64,000 nt of DNA from Cricetomys ansorgei (lineage: Eukaryota; Chordata; Mammalia; Rodentia; Nesomyidae): positions 4,484,001 to 4,548,000 of the forward strand of contig JAMJFZ010000597.1 in NCBI GenBank assembly GCA_026225945.1, given 5' to 3'. The notes under the pieces are model-generated. The model was given only the letters and a program-made list of their open reading frames with translations. It was not told the DNA's origin and searched no databases. Of the stretch, positions 1 to 11,214 are shown in pieces. The first letter of the stretch is position 1; each line of letters starts with the position of its first letter. The translations under genes were made by a program, and so were the position numbers.

Positions 1-1829
1 TGTGTTAGCATTTGACTTTTCCTGCCAAGAAGTGGGGTAGAGGAAAGGAGGAACAGGTACCTGGTATTGTTTCAGAATTACTTACCTTGAATAATATGTA
101 GGGGTTATCAGAAGGGAAGAGAAAAATAATAAAGCAAGCTCTTCTGATGGAGTGAGTGGCAGGAGACACAGGGAAAACCACATCACACCACATGTCCCAC
201 TTCTGGAAATAGCGCAGTGGCCAAAGTCCTTGGATTTTGTCTATCTATTCCTTCCTTTGCCTGGCAGAGGAGTGAGTGGCTTCTGGGAAGGGTTGGGTCT
301 AGTCTGGACAACAAACATCTGGACAGACTCTCGATACAATTCTACCCTAAACTGATGTTTCAAACCCCACTAGTCCCCCAGCCAAGGAAACAGAAATATA
401 CCAATTTGCACAATAAACTCAAGTTTTGGATTCTGAACAAAGTTATAGAAAAGAGACAGAAAGCCGATCCTACAAACGCAGCTCTGCCTGAACTTCCTCT
501 TTCCTCACTACCCAGGCAACAAAGAAGCAAACAGGAGCACCCAGTCTTCAAGTCAGCTCCTGAGGGAGGAGGACAAAGAGATCTCAGATGGGGCAGGAGG
601 GAGTCCGTGAAAATTAGCCTGCCCAACACATCCAAGAGGGAAATCCAGGTAGAAATGACCAGGTCGTAAAGACGTGTAATGAAAACGAATGACATGGCAA
701 CTAGACAAAAATACTAGAGTTAAAAGAGGAAGGAAAGACGGAAGGTAGAAAGGAAGGAAGAATGGAAACACACAGGAGGCAGATGTCAGGATGGACACAT
801 AGATGCAAGGGACACGGAAAAATGCAAAACTGCATTTCTGTGCAAAATATATACTGTTGATGCCTAACTCTGGGAGAAATTAGAATCTGAAAAAAAAAAA
901 TGAGAATAAGAAATCAGGGCAAAATGAGAAGACCAAACAGAGATGGGCAGGAATTTCTTCTTAGGGAAACAAACTAAAGATCAAAAGCTGAATGAATAAG
1001 AAATTGAAAAACAGATTAGGTGGTAAGTTGAAAACTGAAGACACATAACTCATACAGTTTGACTTGAATTAGTAAGGAGGGCAGGATAGACTGAATGATT
1101 ATAAAGAATGTAAAGAGGGAAAGAACGATTGAAGAAAGTCTGGCCCTGTTGACCATTTCATCGAACAAAGAATATATTCAAAAACATAATAGAAGAAAAA
1201 TTGCCCTCAGTGAAGGGGAGAGATTAACTTGGCTGTGTCTATGATGCAATTGTTTTGTTGTCTCTTTTAAAAAATGCTACTGCTTTTACTCTTAAAAGAA
1301 AAAGTAAGACACACAAAGGTAACGTGATGGCTAAGGGACTCAGGAAACCAGCTGGCCTTGGGTTTCTCTGCATCCCTGAAGGCAATGGGATAACATGTAC
1401 AAAATTTCATAGGAAGGCATTGGCCAAGGATTTTATAACTATTGAGGTTACTGCCAAATAAGACATCTTCAAATATGCCAGTCTCAGGACATAGCACCTC
1501 TGGTGCTTCCCAGGGGAAAGTACTAGATAATGAAGTCCAACTAAACAAGACATAAATCAAAATAAGATGCTTAGAAATGGTTAACCACAAGGAAGAAACT
1601 AGTGGTAAGCAGTTATCCGAGTCCACAGGTAGACAACTGTGCAAACCAGCTACAAATCTAAATGTAATAATGTAATATGTGTGAGGCATAAATGTTATAA
1701 CCTTGACAATATACAAAGATGAATTCAGCACTTATACAGGCAGATACGGGAAAGCAGGAAGAAATCACAGACAAATAGAAATGTTTAGCAAAATATTCTG
1801 AGGTTTTTGTATTTCTGTTGATGTTTTGG

Positions 1830-2000
1830 TTTTTTTTCTGTTGTTTGTTTGTTTGTTTGTTGAGACAGTGTTTCTCTGTTGTAACTCTGGCTGTCCTGGA
1901 ATTCACTCTGTAGACTAGATTGTCCTCGAACTCACAGAGATCTGCCTGCCTCTGCCTCCTGAGAGCTGTGATTAAAGGCGTGAGCCACTACCACCTTGCC
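1830..2000 (-). repeat. B1 SINE, antisense
   Basis: A T-rich run is followed by GAGACAGTGTTTCTCTGT, CTCACAGAGATC and GATTAAAGGCGTGAGCCAC, the reverse complement of a B1 element with its A tail. Confidence 0.9.
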
Positions 2001-2179
2001 AGATTTCTTGTATTCTTGATGCTCCAACTTTGGCATCTTCAATCTTGGAAAGAGTGCCTCTCCCAGGCTAGGTAATTCTGGGAGAGAGGCAGAAAAATTC
2101 TCCTTTGAGTGCACCTTTGGCATATAAATCAACCCAGCCAATCCAGAGCCTGTACTTCCAATCATCTCCTTTGTCTGTA

Positions 2180-2530
2180 TTTCACACACCACGCCATTTC
2201 CATCTGTGCCCCACATCATCAAGTATCCAACAATCAGACACCTCTCTCCTTCCCAGAACCTGCTAAAATCACTCAAACTATCTGATCCTAAGTTTATTCG
2301 AGGTACCTACTCTGCTTTGTCCACCCCTTACCATGAAAACCCCAGTAAAGGGACTGAGACATGCTTCCCGTCCCAACTACCTCGAACCTCCTGACTCCAG
2401 TCCTTTCCCAGTAGCCCGGGTGCGCCCTGTGTTAGGGAGTCTGCGTGTATAAACTTGTCTCACGACAATTGTTTCTGGGTCTGTGTGATTTGCCACACAC
2501 GACTGAACTATGCTGTATGGAGTTTAGAAC
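2180..2530 (+). repeat. LTR-like fragment (tentative)
   Basis: C-rich sequence leads to a GTGTATAAACTTGTCT segment and GTTTCTGGGTCTGTGTG before the end. This resembles the R/U5 part of a rodent endogenous retrovirus LTR. No viral coding sequence is attached, and the family is unknown. Confidence 0.3.
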
Positions 2531-2849
2531 AATTACCCCAAATCACAGCATTAAAGCCAGAGAAAGTCTACCACAATGACTCTAAACCCTTAATGCATTT
2601 CCCAATACGTTGTCAAAACTAATTTCTCCTCCTTGGAGGAAGTAATTACAGAGATTCAGCAAGTCCTACGGTTTCACTTCGCTTCAACTGAATCTCAATT
2701 AAATTGTGGTATTTTTAACTTGAAAGGTACATTTTGTATAATCTCTCTCCTTCCTCCCTATCGCCTTCTGTATTTGTGGGAATGGAGACATTTTGGTGCG
2801 CGAGGGAGTTTTTACTTTCTTTTATATTTTATACTTTTTTGTTTGTTTT

Positions 2850-2952
2850 GTTTTGATTTTTTTTTTTGAGAAAGAGACTCATGTAGCCAAGGTTGACCTT
2901 GCCTCTACTTCCCAAGTGCTAGGATTACAGGCATGTGCCACCACATCTGGCT
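2850..2952 (-). repeat. Degenerate B1-type SINE, antisense
   Basis: Poly-T is followed by CCAAGTGCTAGGATTACAGG and GTGCCACCACATCTGGC, an antisense B1/PB1-like monomer with deletions. Confidence 0.7.
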
Positions 2953-3787
2953 TTTCTATGCATTTTTTATCGTTAGTAGAAATTTTTGATAATAAACAAT
3001 TTTTAACAAAAGCAACAAAAATCAGTTTCAAAAACTCTGCATATATAATCTCATTTCAGTGAAAATATTTGTTTCTGGCTATATCAGGGACTTGGGACAA
3101 TCATTCTTGGGGTGCTAAGAATACCTTGGAGGCAGGATGGATAGGACGGTCCTCCAAGGCCAAAACCACCTGTTGGAATAAATTTCTTTACATCTGTCTT
3201 CTCAGAAAGGCATCTTCCCTGTGTAAGACGTGAGCCTGTGGCCTGGCCTCAGGATGTGTAAAAGGACCATCCACCAATCTCAGAGTCCTGGTCCAGATAT
3301 CCAACCACCTCTTAGACATCACCAACTAGATACAGAGGATAAAAACCATCCCAACACCTTCATTCGTGGAACGTCAGCCACACACAGTGTGTACTCTCTC
3401 TTGTTGATTGCCTATAGTTGTACTGCCAAGTCAGTACTGTGAAGTTCATTGTCTGGGGAAACTGAAGACCAGTTAAAGGATACAGATCTCCCAGAGCCCA
3501 GCTCATCCATAGTAAAGCCAGGATGTAAAAGCGGGTCTGTCAGACTGTTGCATCTTGGCTGTGTCCCCTGGGTATTCAGTGTGTTCAAATCCAGATACTT
3601 GGTCTTCTCCAGGGAGCTCTTCCTGCTGTGATCTGAGACCTGGCAATATTGCCGTTACCTGCATGGCCTCTCGTGCAGATTCCTGCTGGTTTCCTGGTGT
3701 CTCACTTACCAAGTCCTGCCGTCCTCACCTCCAAACAGCTCTCACATTCCTGTCTTCCCTTGTCCTCACCAGACTATTTCCATATTT

Positions 3788-3967
3788 TATTTATTTGTTT
3801 GTTTGTTTGTTTGTTCATCTTGGTTTTTCGAGACAGTGTTTCTCTGTTTGTAACTCTGGTTGTCCTGAATTCACTCTGTAGACCAGGCTAGCCTTGAACT
3901 CACAGAGATCCGCCTGCCTCTGCCTCCCCAGTGCTGGGATTTGAGGCATGCACCACCACTGCCCGAC
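3788..3967 (-). repeat. B1 SINE, antisense
   Basis: (TTTG)n leads into TTTTTCGAGACAGTGTTTCTC, CTCACAGAGATCCGCCTGCC and a CACCACTGCCCGAC end, the full antisense B1 pattern. Confidence 0.92.
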
Positions 3968-4477
3968 TTTCCATATTGTTTTACGTAGTACCTTTTACAA
4001 AGAGATATCTCCAATGACAGTAACTGGTATCTAAGAGTCTCGCATCTCCAGCCAGCTTTTGTAACTTGCTCAGCAGAGTTAGTCTAGGAATAGCAGGCTC
4101 CCTTTCCTGTGGGCTTTTTGGCTTATCGAGTATCTTAACTCATTTACTGACCCTCAAGGCCTCCACCCTCCGTGACCCAGGCCACTGCTTCAGCCTCTCT
4201 CCACAGAGCCCATCTCTCCATGATGCATGTTACACACTTAATTCGGGTGAGATTCTGTTTCTGAAGCATGCCAAGCACCAGAGCTGCTGCCTTGTTCCCT
4301 CTGTTAGCCGTGCCTGGCATGTCTTTCTCTTTCTTAGCACCTCCAGTCTTCGCTGACTCACCACTACTAAGCTAGCTGCTTCTTCCTCCTCATTCCCAAG
4401 GACCTTCTGTGCTGCTGAAGTTTGTTATGCTGTCTTATAGTGACTCTCTCTAGCTGTGGGTTTCCTCTCACAGACAG

Positions 4478-4640
4478 TGACAGGGAATCCATTCATTCAT
4501 GAAGTATTTCCCTAATTATCGAGTGCTTACAATATCCCAGGCAAGGGGGCTTGGAGCTAAAGACAGATGCTACACGAACCAAAACTGTCTCACAGTTGTC
4601 CCTCTCAGAGCTTATTGTTTAAGAGGACAGAGATTAGCCA
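4478..4640 (-). repeat. L2-type LINE relic, antisense
   Basis: CATTCATTCATGAAGTATTT, GAGTGCTTACAATATCCCAG and CAGAGCTTATTG follow the usual L2 3'-end order in reverse orientation. Confidence 0.5.
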
Positions 4641-5604
4641 GAGGAAAATCCAAAGATGTCATACTGTAGATTATATAAATGGGAGGAGAGATACCAGGAG
4701 AGTCTTTCCTAAAAGAGAGACTCGATCTGACAGCTTGTGATTAAATGGGAGTTAGCTGGGCAAAGGAGAGATGGAAAACCCTCCATGAAGGGGGAAAGTG
4801 TATGCCCCGCTGAGAAATGGAGGACAATGGAGCTGCAGAAGGAAAGTCGGAATGTTGACACCTGGGGAGAAAGTGGTTCTAGATGGTGCTAGGGAAGCGA
4901 GCAAGGCTAACCACGGAGCCTTCAGGGCCAAGGTCCCAGTGCTCGCCCTGAAAGCAGGACAAAAGTGGTCTGCAGAGACTCAGGTGCTGTGTAGGCTATC
5001 AAGGAGTCAAGAATGTGGGCTGGAGGTCCCATTAGGCAGCAGCGGGAACACCAATGGCTGCTGGGACAGGGCCATCTCCTGGTACGGCCTGAATCCTCTT
5101 TTGTCGCGAGCTCCCAGAAAACAGCCCAGGGGCTGGCTCACAGCAGCCTCGTATCCCTGTCTTGAAATAATGATCAAAGAGTAACACACTGTGCAAAATG
5201 ATCCCTGAGGAGGGAACAGGTCGAATTGTTGGAAAGATCAGATTCACCAGGGAAAAGAGTCCTCAGACACTGAAAGAGAGCCAAGGACTGAAGGCTCCAG
5301 AATACTCTGAGACAGGATCTTTCCTGTCTCCCAAGGAAAGGCCAAACAAGCCTCATTAGAGATTCGAGTTTTCCCCATGAGTCTCTTGAATTTAGAGCCT
5401 GGAAATATTTTCTGAGCCAGAGCTCAGAGTGCTCCTAAGAGTTTTGTTCTGGGTACCGGATGGGAAGGGGCCTGTGGATGGCCACAGCCCAGCGCTGTCC
5501 TGTCACATAGAGTTCCAAAGTTCAGCAGCAGTCATCACAATGAACGTCAGATTCTAACTGAACTAAAGACTAGGATCACACAAAACATTACACCAGTTCA
5601 GTGG

Positions 5605-5735
5605 GGTCTGTAGGTGCCATAATAATTCTCATTGTAGAGATGAGAAAACTGAGGTGCTAAGAGAATAAGAGAATTGCTCATGGCTCAGTAGCCAATGAAT
5701 GATGAAACCCAAACTTAAAATCATCTACACTTTAG
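5605..5735 (-). repeat. MIR SINE relic
   Basis: GTAGAGATGAGAAAACTGAG followed by a gcTCAGTAGCC motif resembles the conserved MIR core in antisense. Confidence 0.5.
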
Positions 5736-5799
5736 ACCCAAGAGAATACAGAAGGAATTCATTTACTGAACACCTACCAGGCTTATTATCATCTTCTTT

Positions 5800-6100
5800 T
5801 CTTTTCTTTGTGTGTGTATGTATGTGTGTGCTCATGTGAGCACAGGTACACACACACCATAGTGCTTGCGTAGACGTCAAACGACAACCTCAGGTACCAG
5901 TCCTTGGCTTCCACTTTGAGACCCTGTCTCATGTGTCCCCTGTGTACGCCAGGCCAGCTGGCCCGTGTCTTCATTGGCACCTAACCATAGAAGCGCTATG
6001 ATTCCAAACGCTGCAGCGTTTGGCTCTTTGTGGGTTCTGGGACCCATACTCCAGGTCTCATACTTGCTCAGCAAGCACTTTACCAACTTTACCCAGCATG
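5800..6100 (-). repeat. B4/RSINE1-type SINE, antisense
   Basis: A GT-rich head is followed by a degenerate body ending in CAAGCACTTTACCAACTTTA, the antisense tRNA-related end. Confidence 0.55.
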
Positions 6101-6936
6101 ATCTTCTTTTTAATTTGGGTGCTTAAAGGAGTCGAATCACTTACTTGTAAACTCAGTGGCTGCCTATTAATACTAGATAGTGAGTGTGTGTACCTAGATC
6201 AGCATAATTGTGTGGGAAAGTGTGACTACATACACACAACACACACACACGTAAATACCTTTTAATCTACTCATTTTACTTATAGGATGGCATCCTTTGG
6301 AAATAAGCATTTCTATAATATGTAAGGGAATGTTCCTTATACTGTTGTTTATAGTAGAGATAAAATAAATATGTATCACTTTAATTTTTATTAAAAAAAA
6401 TTAAACTCCATAGGTATTAAATGGGAGTCTGTTTAGTTTTATTGTTCAGTTGAAAAGACGGAGTGGCAAGTACCTAGCCAGCCACTTAAATCTATCTACG
6501 TGAATGGAGTCTGAATATGGCATAGGGCCGGCCGTCAGGCTAGCAACCATGCTCCCAGCTTTCCGGGCTTTGGTGGGTGCAGCCAAACTACCACAGAGCA
6601 AAAGAGGTTTTATAGTCTGCATTCTACTCTGGAATCTCCCCACCCCCATGGGACTCCAGATCTACCCAAGAGCCTGGTGAAAGATAGGGGGAAAAAAAAA
6701 AAAAAAAGACTTGAGGCCCTGGATGCCTAGGGTGGAGAGAAGCCAGACCACACCTGAACGTCTTTCTCTGGAATTGTGACTGAAGAGCAAATGATAATAC
6801 AGTGTGTCTGGATTCCCTGGGTCCCAACAATTTAGGCTTTATTTTACCTAATCCAAAAGAGGTTGTAAATACTTCAGAATAAACGTGGATACAGAATTGA
6901 GTGGTGGCTATAAAAGAAAATATACCAAGTACCCCG

Positions 6937-6990
6937 AAAGAGAGAGAGAGAGGAAGAAAGGAAGGAAGGAAGGAAGGAAGAAAAGAAACA
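6937..6990. repeat. Purine microsatellite (GGAA)n
   Basis: (GA)n then (GGAA)n, uninterrupted for about 24 bp in the tetranucleotide part. Confidence 0.9.
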
Positions 6991-7149
6991 GAGAAAATTA
7001 CTAAATTAATTGAAAGATACATAATCTTTTCAACAATGTATTTGATAGGCATCAGCACCAATTTTGAGACTTGGGAAAGAAAAATACTAATTTGAGAAAC
7101 ATGTAAAATGTTAAATAATACCTGTGCTTTTGTCAACCAACACAAAGGA

Positions 7150-7465
7150 GACATATCTAGGAAGAGGGAATCTCAACTGAGGACTTGCCTTTATCTGACT
7201 TTCCTTATCTCCGTGGGGCATTTTCTTGATTAATGGTTGATGTGTGAGAGTTCATTCAGCCCACTGCGGTCCTAGGTATAAGAGAGCTGAGCAAGCTGGC
7301 AAGCTGCTTCCCGCTGTGGTTCCTGCCTCTGTTCCTACTTGAGTTCCTGCCCAGACTTTCCTCACTGATGGCCTGTGATCAGGACATGTAAGCCAAATAT
7401 ACCCTTTCTGCCCCAAGTTGGTTTTGTCAGTATTTTATCACAGCAACAGAGACCTAACTAGACAA
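7150..7465 (+). repeat. URR1-like nonautonomous DNA transposon relic
   Basis: GGAATCTCAACTGAGGA, TTTTCTTGATTAATGGTTGA, TTCCTGCCTCTGTTCC and the end CACAGCAACAGAGACCTAAC follow the order of the abundant rodent hAT-type URR1 element. The family name is from memory. Confidence 0.7.
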
Positions 7466-7814
7466 AAATCATGCTTTGTAATTATTCCAATTATTTGATA
7501 TTTTATCAAATCATACAAATATAATTTTAAATAGTACAGTTATTTATTAAGATGCATGGCTCTTGGGAGAAAATAAAAACACACTAAAACTCAGTCAAAG
7601 AGAGAAACAAGGCCAATGTTCTCCTTACCACTGTTATCAAGCTAGAGAACATTGCCGACGTAATAAAGCACACACAGAGGCAGAGGAAGGAACATCGCCT
7701 CCCATGGGCAGGCGTACAACTAAGACGATGCTGAACCAGATAAAATGAAAGTTACAGGAGGTTGAGTTGTAAATTCACAAAAGAAAGATGTTCTTCAGAG
7801 CTGCCCAAAGCCTT

Positions 7815-8000
7815 AGAAGTTAGACACATCTCAGTTCTGATCCTGCTTCTGCAGCTAAGAGACATATGACCGTGGCCTTCATAAGTCTTAACCTCTTTGC
7901 ATGTCACATGACTACAGGAAGGCTGCTTCTCGTGGTTATTGTGAGCACTGAGCCGAACAGGATCGAATACTCAGCGTAGCATCTGCATGCAGTAATCACT
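7815..8000 (+). repeat. MIR SINE relic
   Basis: CTGATCCTGCTTCTGCAGCTAAGAG, then TCTTAACCTCTTTGCA and GTTATTGTGAGCACTGAG, follow MIR order on the plus strand. Confidence 0.55.
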
Positions 8001-8639
8001 CTAGATTCAGCCACTGCAGCAGTCACCGGAGTCAGCACGCTACAGTTTAATAGCAATATTTATGATACAGGAAGTATGCGACACCAAGCCACACTCATCT
8101 ACACCACCAGCAATCAGACAAAAAGTCTAGTCAACTAAGAGTCTGGATCACCAACAAGCAAGAGAAACAAGGTTACACAGAATGTGACAAGAGCCATATG
8201 GATAGGACATTAAATACTATGGAAGAGAAAAAAGAAATATCTGAATTAACAGAAGGACAACCCGTGTAGCCAACTGAGAACTGAATATCTGCAAAGTTAG
8301 AAACTAAAGGGTTATAAATTGCAAAGCAAATAAAACTTGGACGGTCCATCTGAATCCAGCGTGCAAGGTGCACAAGACGGCATAACTTTCAAATGTGAAG
8401 GAGGCATACCAATGTCAGGAAACTAAGACTCCATTCACTTCTGGCACATTGATTGCTGGCTCCAGGCTCTTCGCCCATTGCTCATTCTGAGATCTTGCTT
8501 TGAATCTGTCTAGAATATTAATAAATACACTGCAGAAGAAACTAATGAGGGGAAGCTAATCCCGCTGCACAAAAGAGAACATTCCCATTAACACCGTGGT
8601 TTAATTGTGCCATCTTGACCAGAACGAAACAGAGCCAAG

Positions 8640-8755
8640 CAATGTATGGTGGCACATGTCCATAATCCTGGGATTCAGTAGGCTAAGGCAGAGGATTGCT
8701 AGTTCATGCTACAGAGTGAGACTTTGTCTCAAAAAGCAAAAAACACCAAACAATG
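8640..8755 (+). repeat. Old B1 SINE
   Basis: GGTGGCACATGTCCATAATC through ACAGAGTGAGACTTTGTCTC and an A-rich tail; diverged. Confidence 0.75.
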
Positions 8756-8932
8756 TAAAACAATAGAAGGTAAAACAAACAGAATCAAACCCAGCAGCCC
8801 TGCTCCACAAATAGATACAGATGTAACATATGACTATTTAAGTCACAAAGAAATATAAATACTATCAAAATGTTATTGTAGTAATGAGCTCTTAAGTCTC
8901 AAAATACCTATATCTTAAAATGAAGTTCCGAG

Positions 8933-9090
8933 GGCCGGATGTAGTGGTGCACAGCGTTAATCCCAGCACTTGGGAGACAGAGCAAGTAGAACCCTACATG
9001 TATTCAAGACCAGCTTGGTCTAAGGAGTTCCAGGCCAGCCAAGGCTACATAGCAAGACCCTGTGTTCATAAACCAAAATATAACAACCAA
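8933..9090 (+). repeat. B1 SINE with target-site duplication
   Basis: The body runs from GGCCGGATGTAGTGG to AGCAAGACCCTGTG with an A-rich tail. Direct repeats of 16 bp (14 matching) flank it at 8917-8932 and 9091-9106 (AARATGAAGTTC core), as expected for L1-mediated insertion. Confidence 0.9.
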
Positions 9091-9210
9091 AAGATGAAGT
9101 TCAGAGGTATTAGTAAAATAAACACAGGTAAATCAAACTATGAGCATGTGAAGCATGGCACATGCACACACACATCATGTGTGTGGGGGCATGCAAATGT
9201 GTTCCCGTGC

Positions 9211-9212
<2 letters not shown>

Positions 9213-9250
<38 letters not shown>
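9213..9250. repeat. (CA)n microsatellite
   Basis: About 19 uninterrupted CA units. Confidence 0.95.
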
Positions 9251-9252
<2 letters not shown>

Positions 9253-9279
9253 TAATAAACTAAAAAGTTTTTAAATATT

Positions 9280-9490
9280 GGGAGCTGGAGAGATGGCTCA
9301 GCAGTTAAGAGCAGTGGCTACTCTTGGAGAAGAACTGGATTCAATTCCCAGAACCCACATGAGGGTCTCCAACTGTCTATAACTCCAGTTCCCAGAGATT
9401 AGATCCCTTCTGGTTCCTGTGGGCATTGCATGTACATAGTGCATAAGTATACATGTAAGCACTCAGACATGTAAAATAAGATAAAATAGT
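9280..9490 (+). repeat. B2/B3 SINE
   Basis: GGGAGCTGGAGAGATGGCTC with A and B box-like tRNA promoter motifs, CCCACATGAGG, CTCCAGTTCCCAG and an AATAAGATAAAAT tail. Confidence 0.9.
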
Positions 9491-9731
9491 TGAAATATTG
9501 ACAGAAAATATACAAACCAAGCATTCATGTCTATTATGCACAGGCTTCACATACATTACTAACAACAGTCAAAAAATAATCTGGACCCCAAATGGATAGA
9601 TAAAAAGCAAAGAAATTGTTACCAAAAAGAAAATTCTAAGTTTGAGCACGCTGGAAAATCAGCTGAAATAAAAATAAAATGGCGCTTTACACTACCAACA
9701 CTAGCGCGTTACAACCGCCATCCCTTTTGTC

Positions 9732-9832
9732 CGCTTGTTCTGAGACAGAGCCTCACTGCACAGCCCAGGCTGGCCTCGGCTGAGGGTCCTTCTGCCTCAG
9801 CCACCTGCTGCTAGGATTACAGTCACGCGCCT
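9732..9832 (-). repeat. Diverged B1-type SINE, antisense
   Basis: GAGACAGAGCCTCACTGCAC, CCCAGGCTGGCCTCGG and CTAGGATTACAGTCACG; antisense and shortened. Confidence 0.65.
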
Positions 9833-9834
9833 CA

Positions 9835-10020
9835 TGGCTGGTGTTCTGACCAAAAGCAACTTGAGGGAAGTCAGGGTTTATTTGGCTTTTAGGTTACAGT
9901 CCATGACTGAGAGAAGCCAGGGCAGGACTCAAGATAGAAACCTGGAAGCGGGAACTGAAGCAGAGGCATGGGGTACTGCTGCTTACTGGCTTGCATTTTG
10001 GTTGGATTCCAGATCCAACC
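9835..10020 (-). repeat. URR1-like element fragment, antisense
   Basis: CCAAAAGCAACTTGAGG, GGGCAGGACTCAAGATAGAA and GAACTGAAGCAGAGGCATGG form the antisense of the same element seen at 7150. Confidence 0.75.
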
Positions 10021-10159
10021 AAGATCAGCCACCACACCTGACTAGATTGTCTTTATCATTGACCATCTGTTTCTTACTTTACTGCATTTGGGCCAAGAAG
10101 GAGCAAATCAAAACAAAATCCAGAAATGATCGTGCTTAGAAGAAAAAACATCTACACAT

Positions 10160-10500
10160 TTTTGGAGCATTTGACAAGTGGTAAATATTTCTACACTCTG
10201 TCCCAGAGACTCTCGAGTCTAAGAATTTATCCCGAGGGAATTACTTAAAAGAAAGAAGAAAAAAAAATCCAGAAGCACAAAGACAAAACTGTTTATAACA
10301 AAACACATGCTAGGAGCACTATAAACATCTGAAATATTTTACAATAAAGATGGTCACACAGGAGGAAATATGAACCCATTCAGCCATAAATATGAAATCT
10401 AAATACATGTAATTAGTTATGATAACTTCAGTGAAACAAATCTTTAAAAGGAAGCTATATCTACACCAGCAAACCAACGAAGGAAAAATTATAAATATTG
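10160..10500 (+). repeat. Possible ancient L1 3' fragment
   Basis: GTTTATAACAAAACACATGC, CAGCCATAAATATGAAATC and neighbouring A-rich DNA recall the 3' ORF2/UTR of old L1M elements. Weakly supported. Confidence 0.35.
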
Positions 10501-10539
10501 GAAAAACTAAAATTGTGATGGGGTGTGTATAAAAGCTTC

Positions 10540-10742
10540 TTTAAAGACTTATTTGTTTTATGTGCACAAGTGGTTCACATGTATAAGCACAGTGGGTGCC
10601 TGGTGGTGGGGGAGGCTAGAGGAGGGTGTCATCTCCCTGGAACCAGAGTGACATGAGCTGCCACGTGGGTGCTGGGAAGCAAACCCAGGTCCTCTGCAAG
10701 AGCAGCCAGTGATCTTAGCTGCTGAGCCCTCTCTCCAGCCTC
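10540..10742 (-). repeat. B2/B3 SINE, antisense
   Basis: AAAGACTTATTTGTTTTATG at one end and GCTGAGCCCTCTCTCCAGCC at the other, with GCCACGTGGGTGCTGGGA between. Confidence 0.9.
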
Positions 10743-11040
10743 ATGTATATAAAATCGTAAGTGGTTTTTTTAGTGTTTTAATAAAAAAATAAAAAATGAA
10801 GAAGTATACACTTAAAAGGAACCCTCTGAACATAGTAAACGTTTTTGTGTATGTATAAATGTGTGTGCTTTCTGCCTGTGTGTGTAGAGGTATCTAGAGG
10901 TAGGTTAGCAGCCGGTAAACCAAGTCAATTCTCCTGTCTCCATCCCTCACAGCTCAGGTGCTACAGCATACACTTCGGTCACAATCCTCATGTTGTAGAG
11001 CACTCTTACCCTGAGCCATCTCCCTCGCTCCAAGATGGGC

Positions 11041-11214
11041 TTTTTTTTTTTTTTTTTTTTTTTGTGGACAGGATCTTGCTACATAGCCCTGGCTGTTCTG
11101 GAACTCACTATGTAGACCAGGTTGGTCTCACAGAGATCACAAGATCTCATAGAGATCTTCCTGTCTCTGCTTCCTGAATGCTGGGATTAAAGACGTGCTA
11201 CCACACCTGGCTCA
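11041..11214 (-). repeat. B1 SINE, antisense, with internal duplication
   Basis: A run of 22 T is followed by antisense B1. The CACAGAGATC segment occurs once as usual and again, slightly altered, within about 25 bp. Confidence 0.85.

Noticed and set aside
5808..5860. (GT)n at 5808 as a stand-alone microsatellite
   Set aside because: It is short, interrupted and best explained as the end of an antisense B4/RSINE element.
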